Shown here: one piece after another, positions 50,959-59,607 of the stretch
How positions within the stretch are numbered: position 1 is the first letter of the stretch
Layout of the letters: every line of letters starts with the position of its first letter
Source: Rosettibacter sp037481715
Lineage (GTDB): Bacteria; Bacteroidota; Ignavibacteria; Ignavibacteriales; Melioribacteraceae
NCBI GenBank assembly: GCA_037481715.1
Contig: JBBFLD010000006.1
Location: forward strand, 1-64,000
Direction: 5' to 3'
Length of the DNA: 64,000 bases
Position numbers and translations under genes: made by a program
The notes under the pieces: model-generated
Told to the model about the DNA's origin: nothing
What the model saw: only the letters and a program-made list of their open reading frames with translations
Database searches by the model: none

Positions 50959-53031
50959 ATGGGAAAGAAAAAAGTAAACGACATTAAAGAACTGAGAGAG
51001 AAAATCAATCAAATTGATGAAAAAATTATTAATCTCCTTTCAGATAGAAGAAATTTAAGCAAAGAAATTGCTCTGGCTAAAGAAATTAATAAATCTCCAA
51101 TTAGAGACCAGAAAAGAGAAGAAGAACTTTTAAGAAGACTTATTAGATTGGGAAAAAAAGCAGGATTAGATTCCAATTTCTTATCCCGTGTTTTTTATGA
51201 AATTATTGAAGACTCAATTCGATTACAGCAAAATTTTGTTCAATCAGGATTAAATAAAAAAGGTGAAAAGAAAAAAACAGTTACAATTGCAATTCAGGGA
51301 ATTGAAGGTTCTTACAGTTATCTTGCATCACAAAAATTCTTTTCTCATTCAGGTTATAAATTAAATTTTTTATTCAAGCGAAGATTTGATGAAGTTGTTG
51401 AAGCCGCTGAAAAAGGAGAAGCTGATTATGCTGTTCTTCCAATTGAAAATACAACTTCCGGTGGAATCAATGAAGTTTATGATTTACTTCTTCACACAAC
51501 ACTCTCAATAATCGGCGAAGAAAAATTTCAGGTTAAGCATTGCTTTGTAGCTCTTGATGATATTCCATTTCAAAAAATCAAAAAGGTTTATGCACATTAT
51601 CAAGCTGCAGCCCAATGCAGTAAATTTCTGGAATCTCTTCCTCATATTTCTATTGAATATTTTGATGATACAGCAATGTCGGTTCAAAAAATTAAAGAGG
51701 AAGGAAATATTTCTCATGCTGCAATTGCAAGCGAAGAAGCTGCAAAATTATTTCGAGTAAAAATTCTTAAAAAAGATATTGCTAATCAACCGGAGAATTA
51801 TACAAGATTTTTAATTGCTTCAAGAAAACCTCAAACAATCGACGAAAGAATTCCATGCAAAACTTCAATTGTAATGGCAACATCTCATACCCCAGGTTCG
51901 CTTGTTGAAGCACTAAATGTTTTCAGAAAATATAATGTTAATCTTACAAAACTTGAATCAAGACCAATAATTGGCAACCCATGGGAAGAAATGTTTTATC
52001 TTGATTTCGAAGGAAATATTGCAAATGAAACAATTCAAAAAGTGCTTGATGAATTAGGCCATTATACTCGTTTTATGAAAGTTCTTGGAAGTTATCCTTC
52101 TCAGGAAGTTGAAAGAACTGCATTGCAATTTTCAAAAATAATAAGTGAAGGAAAAGATTTAAGCAAAGAAAAGGTAACTCAAGTTAAAACTTCTGAATCA
52201 GAAAATGTTCAGAAAGCTCCTGCAATAATTAAATCCAAGAAAAGTTATAGACTTGCGAGCCGTGAATACAAAAGTGAAGACACAATAATCAAAGTAAAGA
52301 ATGTTTTAATTGGAGGAAATAACTTTGTTGTAATAGCAGGTCCATGTTCTGTAGAAAATGAAGAGATGATAATGAAATGTGCTCTCGAAGCCAAAGAAAA
52401 TGGAGCTCATATTTTGCGCGGAGGATGTTTTAAGCCAAGAACTTCACCTTACAGTTTTCAAGGCTTAGGTTACGAAGGTTTAAAACTTTTAGCCGATGCA
52501 GGAAAATATTATGATCTGCCAATAATTACAGAAGTTATGGATACAGATCAGGTTGAAGAAGTTGCAAAGAGTTCAGATATACTTCAAATTGGTGCACGCA
52601 ATATGCAAAACTTTGCTTTACTGAAAGAAGTTGGAAAAACTCATCGTCCAGTTATGCTCAAAAGAGGTTTAAGTGCTTCAATTGATGAATGGCTGAATGC
52701 TGCAGAGTATATTTTATCTCAAGGAAACAGACAGGTAATTTTATGTGAACGAGGAATAAGAACTTTTGAAACTGCAACAAGAAATACATTAGATTTAAGT
52801 GCAATCCCAGTTCTTAAAGAATTAACTCATTTGCCGGTAATTGTCGACCCATCGCATGCAATCGGCGAAAGAAATAAAGTAATACCACTTGCAAAAGCAG
52901 CAAAAGTTGTTGGTGCTCATGGTATAATGGTTGAATTTCATCCCGATCCACCAAATGCTTTAAGTGACCCTGAACAAGCATTGTATTTCAGTCAATTCGA
53001 AGAACTGATGAGAGAGTTATATAAATTATAA
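50959..53031 (+). CDS. Chorismate mutase / prephenate dehydratase / DAHP synthase fusion
   Basis: The 690-residue protein carries three aromatic-amino-acid activities in one chain. Residues 5-95 are an AroQ chorismate mutase (ELREKINQIDEKIINLLSDR, KSPIRDQKREEELL). Residues about 107-290 are a prephenate dehydratase (IAIQGIEGSYSYLA, PIENTTSGGINEVYD, ENYTRFLIASRK). About 300-375 is an ACT domain for phenylalanine feedback (TSHTPGSLVEALNVF, KLESRPIIGNPWEEMFY). About 425-690 is a type I-beta DAHP synthase (VVIAGPCSVENEEM, LRGGCFKPRTSPYSFQG, VDPSHAIGER). It couples entry into the shikimate route with the branch to phenylalanine, probably under one ACT control. Confidence 0.93.
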   Translation: MGKKKVNDIKELREKINQIDEKIINLLSDRRNLSKEIALAKEINKSPIRDQKREEELLRRLIRLGKKAGLDSNFLSRVFYEIIEDSIRLQQNFVQSGLNKKGEKKKTVTIAIQGIEGSYSYLASQKFFSHSGYKLNFLFKRRFDEVVEAAEKGEADYAVLPIENTTSGGINEVYDLLLHTTLSIIGEEKFQVKHCFVALDDIPFQKIKKVYAHYQAAAQCSKFLESLPHISIEYFDDTAMSVQKIKEEGNISHAAIASEEAAKLFRVKILKKDIANQPENYTRFLIASRKPQTIDERIPCKTSIVMATSHTPGSLVEALNVFRKYNVNLTKLESRPIIGNPWEEMFYLDFEGNIANETIQKVLDELGHYTRFMKVLGSYPSQEVERTALQFSKIISEGKDLSKEKVTQVKTSESENVQKAPAIIKSKKSYRLASREYKSEDTIIKVKNVLIGGNNFVVIAGPCSVENEEMIMKCALEAKENGAHILRGGCFKPRTSPYSFQGLGYEGLKLLADAGKYYDLPIITEVMDTDQVEEVAKSSDILQIGARNMQNFALLKEVGKTHRPVMLKRGLSASIDEWLNAAEYILSQGNRQVILCERGIRTFETATRNTLDLSAIPVLKELTHLPVIVDPSHAIGERNKVIPLAKAAKVVGAHGIMVEFHPDPPNALSDPEQALYFSQFEELMRELYKL

Positions 53032-53566
53032 TTCAATAAAACTTTTCGTTGGAAAATTTTTTATTGGATAAAGGATACCAAGAGTCTATCCGAGTTTTGA
53101 TTTATCGGAACGAAGTGAAGAATTTCTACGAAAACTATAAATCCCGACGGTTTTAGTCGTGACGAAGCAATCTCATAATATTTTATTTCTCGCAAAGTCG
53201 CAAAGAAACAAAGTTTTTCTTTGCTTCTTCGCTTAAAATGATTTTTGATTCTTCAGTCACCCTGCCAAAGGCAGATGAAGAATCTTTGAGTTATAGATTA
53301 TATTAATTAAGTCTTTCTAAGCGAAGCGAAGAATCTCATATAAAATTGTGAAGCAGAAATTAAATTCTTCGTCGCCTGCCAATAGAGAACTCCTCAGAAG
53401 ACTATATTAGAAAATCATTTTGAGTCCGTCAAAAGCGAACAATAAATTTCCAAATAATCTTTGCGCTCTTAGCGTTCCCAGCGGTTTCATAGTAAATAAA
53501 TATTGATTGTATCATACATTCATAACAAACGAAGAAAATAGAAAATTAAGAAGTGATTTAAAAAAA
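53032..53566. repeat. Gap with degenerate dispersed repeats
   Basis: No gene is visible in 535 bases. Degenerate members of both repeat families are present: about 53110-53178 (GAACGAAGTGAAGAATTTC, then GACGAAGCAATCTC), about 53188-53233 (CTCGCAAAGTCGCAAAG facing TTTCTTTGC), about 53249-53285 (GATTCTTCAGTCACC to GATGAAGAATCT) and about 53319-53338 (AAGCGAAGCGAAGAATCTC). Confidence 0.65.
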
Positions 53567-54106
53567 TTATAATTTTATTCTTCCCTGCAAATAAATAATG
53601 TAATAATTTGCATTTGTTTTTGTAAATCCCATTCCATAGTCAAGTCCCAATCCAAGTTGAAAATTTGATTTATTGATTTGCCAGAAATCTATTCCTGCAG
53701 TTAAACTAAACGAAATTCCGGGCTGCCAAACATTTGTATCGCTCAATGTTCTGTCATTCAAATAAATAATTCCAAATCCTTCTTCCATAAAAAAATATTG
53801 ATAAATATTTTGTTGAATCATTCCCTTTAGCGAGAACGATTTTATAAATGGATAATATCTGCCCATTCGTTCTTCAGGAATAAAATATTCTATTTTTCTA
53901 AAGTAGCTGAATCCTGTTCGAAAAAACACGTCATCAGAAAACCATAAATTAAAATCGAAAAACAAAGAACCACCAACACTTGCAATAGAAGATGTATTCC
54001 CTTTTATTTCTCCAATTCCAGCATAGATTCCTGCGTTGAAATTGCTGACCTGCGCATACAATTCAAATGTGCAAAAGAACAAAAAATAGATTAGATACTT
54101 TTTCAT
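53567..54106 (-). CDS. Small outer-membrane beta-barrel protein
   Basis: ATG at 54106 gives a 179-residue protein; a GTG three codons upstream is possible. A signal peptide (MKKYLIYFLFFCTFELYAQ) precedes a series of amphipathic strands (NFNAGIYAGIGEIKG, SVGGSLFFDFNLWFSDDVFF, FQLGLGLDYGMGF) ending IIYLQGRIKL, consistent with an eight-strand-type barrel. No specific family is recognised and its neighbours do not suggest a role. Confidence 0.72.
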   Translation of the reverse strand: MKKYLIYFLFFCTFELYAQVSNFNAGIYAGIGEIKGNTSSIASVGGSLFFDFNLWFSDDVFFRTGFSYFRKIEYFIPEERMGRYYPFIKSFSLKGMIQQNIYQYFFMEEGFGIIYLNDRTLSDTNVWQPGISFSLTAGIDFWQINKSNFQLGLGLDYGMGFTKTNANYYIIYLQGRIKL

Positions 54107-54204
54107 GTTGCTCACAAGTTCATACTTTTTATGTCAATATACCAAATAATATTTTGAATCTTTCAAAAAATTTTTTCATCTAACCATGCAAAAAAGGTTT
54201 TAAT

Positions 54205-54459
54205 ATGGCAGTAACATCTCAACCAAAAGTAATAATTTTTTCTACACCAACATGTAGTTTTTGTAATGCAGCAAAAAGATATTTCAGAGAAAAGAATATT
54301 CGATTTACAGATGTTGATGTTTCTAAAGATGAAGCAGCAGCAAGAGATATGATGCGAAGAACAGGACAAACAGGTGTTCCTGTAATTCTAATTAATAACA
54401 GACCAATAATTGGATTTGATAAACAAAAAATCAATCAGATGTTAAACATAAAAGATTAG
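54205..54459 (+). CDS. Glutaredoxin-like protein
   Basis: This 84-residue glutaredoxin fold has an active pair in STPTCSFCNAAKRYF (C-x2-C), TGVPVILINNRPIIGFDK with the cis-proline TGVP and the GFD segment of glutathione or substrate binding. It is close to the NrdH/YruB-type small glutaredoxins. No ribonucleotide reductase is nearby. The groES gene starts 10 bases after its stop, so the two are probably cotranscribed, linking thiol repair and chaperone function. Confidence 0.9.
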   Translation: MAVTSQPKVIIFSTPTCSFCNAAKRYFREKNIRFTDVDVSKDEAAARDMMRRTGQTGVPVILINNRPIIGFDKQKINQMLNIKD

Positions 54460-54468
54460 GAGACCACT

Positions 54469-54741
54469 ATGAAAATTAAACCACTTGACGACAGAGTTCT
54501 TGTTGAACCAATTGAAGAAGAATCAAAAACAACATCGGGAATTATAATTCCTGATACAGCAAAAGAAAAACCAAGAATGGGAAAAGTAATTGCTGTTGGG
54601 ACAGATGAAGATTTGCGTGAAAAAATTAAAGAGGGTGACAGAATATTATTTGCGAAATACGGCGGCGAGGAAGTAAGTGCTAATGGCAAAGAATTAAAAA
54701 TCATTCCTCGTTCCGACATATTAGCTGTTGTAGAAGATTAG
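54469..54741 (+). CDS. groES: Co-chaperonin GroES
   Basis: The 90-residue protein is a standard GroES: KPLDDRVLVEPIEEESKTTS, the mobile loop and GIIIPDTAKEKP, then GKVIAVGTDEDLREKIKEGD, FAKYGGEEVSANGKELKI and a C-terminal DILAVVED. It caps the GroEL ring. No groEL follows: the next gene is convergent and a terminator-like hairpin lies 22 bases on. GroEL must therefore be encoded elsewhere, or this is a second groES copy. A good ribosome-binding site (AGGAGA) precedes the start. Confidence 0.97.
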   Translation: MKIKPLDDRVLVEPIEEESKTTSGIIIPDTAKEKPRMGKVIAVGTDEDLREKIKEGDRILFAKYGGEEVSANGKELKIIPRSDILAVVED

Positions 54742-54762
54742 TCAATTGGTGCCCCCTGTAAT

Positions 54763-54799
54763 AAGCGGTGTGGATTTTTTTAATTCATGCCGCTTTTTT
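54763..54799 (+). terminator. Terminator-like hairpin after groES
   Basis: AAGCGG (54763-54768) pairs with CCGCTT (54790-54795) around an AT-rich loop and is followed by a T-run (TTTTTTA), so transcription from groES probably ends here. The convergent cupin gene stops at 54798, so the T-run lies over its end. Confidence 0.65.
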
Positions 54800-55121
54800 A
54801 ATAATAAAGAGTAAGCCAGTAAGTCAATTTATCACTGTCTGTTTTTTCAACTCTATGTTTTACATGTGCAGGAATTATCAAATAATCACCAGGTTTTAAT
54901 TTTACCAAATAATTATCTTCAAATAATATTTCTGCACCCCCACTTAAAAGCAGAACGAATTCATTCTGGTTTTGGTCATACCAGAATCCTTCCGGCGATG
55001 TGTGTGCTTGTGAAATAATTCTCTCAATCCGAAAATTTTCTGCAATTAAAATATCTTCAATAAATTCTTTTGATAAATCTTCCGGAATTTTTTCAAAAAT
55101 ATTTTTTACTTCTATTTTCAT
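54798..55121 (-). CDS. Cupin domain protein
   Basis: The 107-residue single cupin has the motif-1 region TSPEGFWYDQNQNEFVLLLS and motif 2 LKPGDYLIIPAHVKHRVEKT with the metal-binding histidines and glutamate partly conserved (H near 86 and 89). Cupins of this short EGFWYDQ type are common and have no assigned reaction. It overlaps the end of the TPP-enzyme gene by 4 bases (ATGA), so it is translated with it. Confidence 0.85.
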   Translation of the reverse strand: MKIEVKNIFEKIPEDLSKEFIEDILIAENFRIERIISQAHTSPEGFWYDQNQNEFVLLLSGGAEILFEDNYLVKLKPGDYLIIPAHVKHRVEKTDSDKLTYWLTLYY

Positions 55122-56278
55122 TCGGGATAATCTACTATAATAATTTTTAATTCATTAGAAGATGAAGCTTCGTGCAGAACCGCGTCAATTTCAAATGGGT
55201 CATCTGGGTTTGAAATAGCAAGCAAATATTTTTCATAACCTGCAAGAAGATGTCTTAACAGTTTTCTATGAATTGGTTGATTCCCTGTTGATGCAGCTTT
55301 TTTGTTATAAAATATAACAATCTTCAAAGGAATCTCTCTGTTAAATGCTTCGAGAAGTCCAAGATGTCCAGCAGATATAAAACTAAAATCACCTGTTAAT
55401 GCCCAGACATTTTTCTTGCCTGCAAGATAAGCACCAATTGCAAGAGGTATACTTCCTCCCATGTAAGTTACAATATCAATGCAATTATAAGGAGGAAAAG
55501 CAAATGAACTTGATGAGCCTGTATCTCCTGTTGCAATATCTCTTTTGATATTTTTAAAAACATCAAAGAAAGGAATATATTTGAGAGCTCCAGCTTTTAC
55601 TTTTTCAGTCAAACTTTCGGGTACAACTGGCAATTCCGGTCGAATTACTGCTTCTAAATTTCCATTAAGTTTTTTTGCTATAAACAATTTGTATTGATAA
55701 TCTGCAAGAAGAGGACTAACAACATGTGAATACACATTTCTCTCGTATGAAAAAATTTTTTTAAGATTATGTTTGGAAGCAAACTCAATTTCTGATTTAA
55801 CACTTAGGGCATCAACAATAACAGCTACAGGCATTTTTCTTTTTTCTGATTCTAAAAATGCATTGACAATATCATCATAAACAGTTTCGTTCTTTGAAAC
55901 AGTAAATGGCATGCTCATCCCTTCAAGAATCGGAGTAATTTCAAGTATATTGTCTGAATGTTTGCCTGATTTATCATCAAAGATTATTGTAACAAATCCA
56001 GCATAGGGTTCTGTGTAGAGTGAATCGCTCACACTGTTTGCTGCTTTCATCAATCCATGAGCTTTCATCAAGACAGCTGCACGTTTACCCACGATACTTG
56101 CACCATGCGCTATTGTGTAGGCAACTTCTTCATGAAATGAAATTTTAAGACTGCGCATTGTTAATTCATTATAGAATTGAAATGTTTCACTTGCACCATA
56201 ACCAGGAACAAATGTAAGTATTTCAACTCCCAAATCATTTAATGCATGAGCTATAGCCTGATATACTGCTGCTTTCAT
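55118..56278 (-). CDS. Thiamine-pyrophosphate-dependent enzyme, two-domain, unknown substrate
   Basis: The 386-residue protein has an N-terminal pyrimidine-binding-like domain (IAHALNDLGVEILTFVPGYG, ISFHEEVAYTIAHGAS with the glutamate that activates TPP) and a C-terminal TPP-binding domain. The latter holds IVTYMGGSIPLAIGAYLAG, the GD-x~26-N signature in LTGDFSFISAGHLGLLEA and KIVIFYNKKAAS. The central domain of the large TPP decarboxylases is missing. The order and size recall sulfopyruvate/phosphonopyruvate decarboxylases and the IorA TPP half. No ferredoxin oxidoreductase partner is adjacent. It overlaps the cupin gene. Confidence 0.75.
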   Translation of the reverse strand: MKAAVYQAIAHALNDLGVEILTFVPGYGASETFQFYNELTMRSLKISFHEEVAYTIAHGASIVGKRAAVLMKAHGLMKAANSVSDSLYTEPYAGFVTIIFDDKSGKHSDNILEITPILEGMSMPFTVSKNETVYDDIVNAFLESEKRKMPVAVIVDALSVKSEIEFASKHNLKKIFSYERNVYSHVVSPLLADYQYKLFIAKKLNGNLEAVIRPELPVVPESLTEKVKAGALKYIPFFDVFKNIKRDIATGDTGSSSSFAFPPYNCIDIVTYMGGSIPLAIGAYLAGKKNVWALTGDFSFISAGHLGLLEAFNREIPLKIVIFYNKKAASTGNQPIHRKLLRHLLAGYEKYLLAISNPDDPFEIDAVLHEASSSNELKIIIVDYPE

Positions 56279-56452
56279 TTATATTTATCAAATTATTCAA
56301 ACATTAAGATAAAATAAATTCTGTATTTTTATTACTGAAAAATAATATAAAACTTATTTTTTGCAGTTTAATGTGACTTCTATTTTTATGACTTTTATTT
56401 TTTATAATCTTTAGATATTATTAATGATTGATTAATATTTTTAAGTGAATAT

Positions 56453-58273
56453 ATGTGTAATAAGTCTCTTTCATTTATAATATTTTTTCTTACACTATTT
56501 TGTTTTTCGAATTTATCAGCTCAATCAGAAAATGAAATAATTGCAAAAGCAGGTAATATCAAAATATCCAAAAAAGAATTTATTCAACGTTATGAATTTT
56601 CTCCCCATGCACAAACAGAAACTGCTTTTGATACTGCAACAATAAAAAGAGATTTTTTATACACGCTCTTAGCCGAAAAATTACTTGCACAGGATGCAAT
56701 AAAACAGAATTTAGATAAATCAGAAGATTTCACTTATCTAATGGATTATCTCCAAAACATTTATCTACGAGATGCACTTTACAAAAAAGAAATCAAGGAT
56801 AAAGTTGTAATAACTGATTCAGCTCTCTTCGATGGCACAAATAAGATGTCTAAAACTCTAAAAGTAAAATTCATCTTTTCTGTTGATGAAAATGAAATAA
56901 AAGAAATTTATTCATCACTTAAGTATGGGGCATCTTTTGATTCATTATTAGCACTGAGACCGGAAAACTTAGAACAGAAAAATTATGCCGAGGTAACTTT
57001 TGGTAATATGGCTCCAGAAATTGAAGAACAAATCTTCAAACTTATGCCAGGTGAATTTACATCTCCAGTAAAATTAAAAGAAGGTTGGTACATTTGTAAA
57101 GTTTATGATGTAATTAAAAAAAGCGACTTCAATTCTTCAGATATTTCAAGAATTAAAAAGATAATTGAATCGAGAACAGAAGATAAACTCTATCAAGAAT
57201 TTTATAATAAATTCTTCAAAGGAATCAAAGTAAATGTTGACCGCAGATTATTCGATAAGCTTTCAGATGAGATTCTTAATTTTATAAAACAAAATCAAAA
57301 TTATTTCAACGATAAAAAAAATAAAAAACTTAGATTTTCAGAAACAGAGTTCTCACAAATACAAAAATCTTTTTCAAATGAAGAAATTAGTCTTCCCTTT
57401 GTAAAATTTGAGGATTCCCCAGTTTCACTAAAATATTTTCTAAAAAACTTGAGCTTTACAGGGATTGAATTTGATTCAACAAGTATTGATTATATCAAAA
57501 GCAAATTGAATAACTTTGTAAGCAATTTTATCAGAAACGAATTATATGCAAGAGAAGCTCGCAAACGAGGTTATGATAAACTGCCCAATGTTCAAGAAGA
57601 CTTAAATATGTGGAAGGAATTTTATTTATCTCGTATGAGAATGAAAGAAATTTTCAAAAAGCAAAATGTAAGTGATAAGGAAGCAAAAGAATTTTACCTG
57701 AAAATGAACAGAACAATTGAAGAACCAGACAGCATCAATATAGCTGAAATAAATTCAGAAAATCTTGAAACAATCGAGCAAATATTAAATGACTTAAACA
57801 ATGGTGTCAGCTTTGATGAGATGCAGAAAAAATTTTCTAATTCAAAAATATCAGGATTAAAACCAGTAAATGAATTTGGAGAAATTGGAAAAGTTGCATC
57901 AAGCATGAATAAAGGTGATGTTTATGGTCCAATTAAAACTGACTCTGGATACTCAATTATAAAATTGCTCGACAAAAAGAAAGGAACCAGAAAGAAAATC
58001 GAAACTTTTGAAGAAGCAAAAGATGATATAAAAAATATTATTCAAACAAAAAAAATGTACAATGAACTTGATAAAATTACTGCTAAACTTGCAGTTGATA
58101 ATGGAATTGAAATAAACGAAAATGTTCTTAAGTCAACTAAAGTTTCAAATATAAATATGCTTGTATTTAGAAGATTTGGATTTGGGGGACAGCTTATTGC
58201 AGTTCCTTATGCACCGATATTTTCAACATGGTATAAAATTTATCAGCAAATGAGAAAGGAATTATCTTTTTAG
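56453..58273 (+). CDS. Exported parvulin-type peptidyl-prolyl isomerase / foldase (SurA/PpiD-like)
   Basis: The 606-residue protein has a signal peptide (to about residue 23, FSNLSAQSE) and a SurA-type N-terminal helical part (IIAKAGNIKISKKEFIQRYE). Two parvulin-like regions are visible, a weak one near 130-215 and a clearer one near 425-515 (NIAEINSENLETIEQILNDL, EFGEIGKVASSMNKGDVYGP). It is thus expected to assist folding of exported proteins. It has the unusual C-terminal stretch FGGQLIAVPYAPIFSTWYKI. It stops 2 bases before the solute-binding protein gene, so it leads that four-gene operon. Confidence 0.82.
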   Translation: MCNKSLSFIIFFLTLFCFSNLSAQSENEIIAKAGNIKISKKEFIQRYEFSPHAQTETAFDTATIKRDFLYTLLAEKLLAQDAIKQNLDKSEDFTYLMDYLQNIYLRDALYKKEIKDKVVITDSALFDGTNKMSKTLKVKFIFSVDENEIKEIYSSLKYGASFDSLLALRPENLEQKNYAEVTFGNMAPEIEEQIFKLMPGEFTSPVKLKEGWYICKVYDVIKKSDFNSSDISRIKKIIESRTEDKLYQEFYNKFFKGIKVNVDRRLFDKLSDEILNFIKQNQNYFNDKKNKKLRFSETEFSQIQKSFSNEEISLPFVKFEDSPVSLKYFLKNLSFTGIEFDSTSIDYIKSKLNNFVSNFIRNELYAREARKRGYDKLPNVQEDLNMWKEFYLSRMRMKEIFKKQNVSDKEAKEFYLKMNRTIEEPDSINIAEINSENLETIEQILNDLNNGVSFDEMQKKFSNSKISGLKPVNEFGEIGKVASSMNKGDVYGPIKTDSGYSIIKLLDKKKGTRKKIETFEEAKDDIKNIIQTKKMYNELDKITAKLAVDNGIEINENVLKSTKVSNINMLVFRRFGFGGQLIAVPYAPIFSTWYKIYQQMRKELSF

Positions 58274-58275
58274 AT

Positions 58276-59601
58276 ATGAAGACATTAAAACCATACATGA
58301 AAACTTTCTATTTCTCGGTAACTGCAATTACTTTTCTTGTTTTATCGGTTTTTATTTTCATGTATATATTTGGGAATCTTGTAGATTACAAAGATGGGGA
58401 ACCAAAAAAAATTTATTTTGCAGATAACATCTCAGCAAGTCATAAATATGCAATAGAAAAATTCAATGAACTTCATAAAGGAAAAATTGAAGTAGTACCG
58501 ATTGATTTATCTTTTGAAAAATTTCAAACCAATGAAAGAAAAGAATTATTGATGAGATATTTGAGAAGCAGAAGTGACAGACTTGATATTTTTTCAATAG
58601 ACCAGATATGGGTTCCACGTTTTGCAAAATTTGTAGAACCGCTCAGTAATTATTTTTCAACCACAGAAAGAGAGAATATAATTCCATATGCACTTGAATC
58701 TTGCTTTTATAAAAATCAGCTTGTAACAATTCCTCTTTATATTGATGTGAGTGTAATGTATTACAGAAAAGATTTATTAAAAAATTTGAGCGACTATAAA
58801 GAAATCAAAAATAATATTGACAACTCAATTACATGGGAAGAATTTATCAAACTCGGTCAAAGAATGAAAAACCAGGGCTATCCATTTTATTTATATCAGG
58901 CAGAAGCATTTGAAGGATTGATGTGCAGTTTCGTTGAGCTCATTGAATCTCAAAATTCAAAAATACTTGAAGGTGATTCTCTAAAATTAAACACACCTCA
59001 AGCTAACAAAGCCCTTCAACTACTAGTTGACCTTGTAAACAAATATAAACTTTCACCAAAAGAAATTACTAACTTCAAAGAATACGATACTTATTATTAT
59101 TTTATTGATAACAATGGAATATTTTTGCGCGGCTGGCCTGGTTTATTAAAATGGTATGAAACTAAATTCAATGATAAAAGCTTTGCAGATAAAATTGAAA
59201 CAGCACCTCTGCCCCATTTCAAAGATGGTTCGAAAAAAAGTATAATAGGTGGTTGGAATTTGATGGTATCGAAATATTCCTCAAAAAAAAGTGAAGCAAT
59301 TGAATTTATCAAATTCTTAATTCAAGAAGACATTCAAAAAAAATTTTATGAACTCGGCGGTTATCTGCCCATCAATAAAAAAATTTATGAAGACAAAAAT
59401 TATTTAAAGCAAAATCCAGAATTAAATTTCTATAAATCAATTTTTAAAACATGTACACGCAGACCATTTCTTGAAAAGTATACTCGATATTCTGATATAA
59501 TTACTTACTACCTTAATCGTGCAATAAAAAATGAAATTTCTGTAAGCGATGCTTTAAGCAATGCTGAAAAAATAATTAACTCCGAAGCAAGCTATAAATA
59601 A
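58276..59601 (+). CDS. Membrane-anchored extracellular solute-binding protein
   Basis: The 441-residue protein resembles ABC-type sugar-binding proteins (SBP_bac_1), with IFSIDQIWVPRFAKFVEPLS, VSVMYYRKDLLKN, NGIFLRGWPGLLKWYE and SIIGGWNLMVSKYS. Instead of a cleavable signal it has an uncleaved-looking TM helix at about 11-32 (YFSVTAITFLVLSVFIFMY), so it is likely anchored in the inner membrane. No ABC permease or ATPase is present. A kinase and sigma-54 regulator follow directly, suggesting it acts as the ligand-sensing partner. The ligand is unknown. Confidence 0.85.
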   Translation: MKTLKPYMKTFYFSVTAITFLVLSVFIFMYIFGNLVDYKDGEPKKIYFADNISASHKYAIEKFNELHKGKIEVVPIDLSFEKFQTNERKELLMRYLRSRSDRLDIFSIDQIWVPRFAKFVEPLSNYFSTTERENIIPYALESCFYKNQLVTIPLYIDVSVMYYRKDLLKNLSDYKEIKNNIDNSITWEEFIKLGQRMKNQGYPFYLYQAEAFEGLMCSFVELIESQNSKILEGDSLKLNTPQANKALQLLVDLVNKYKLSPKEITNFKEYDTYYYFIDNNGIFLRGWPGLLKWYETKFNDKSFADKIETAPLPHFKDGSKKSIIGGWNLMVSKYSSKKSEAIEFIKFLIQEDIQKKFYELGGYLPINKKIYEDKNYLKQNPELNFYKSIFKTCTRRPFLEKYTRYSDIITYYLNRAIKNEISVSDALSNAEKIINSEASYK

Positions 59602-59607
59602 TGCGTT

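Noticed and set aside
54130..54150. Operator copy before the glutaredoxin gene (ATGTCAATATACCAAAT)
   Set aside because: The second half does not match TTGACA.
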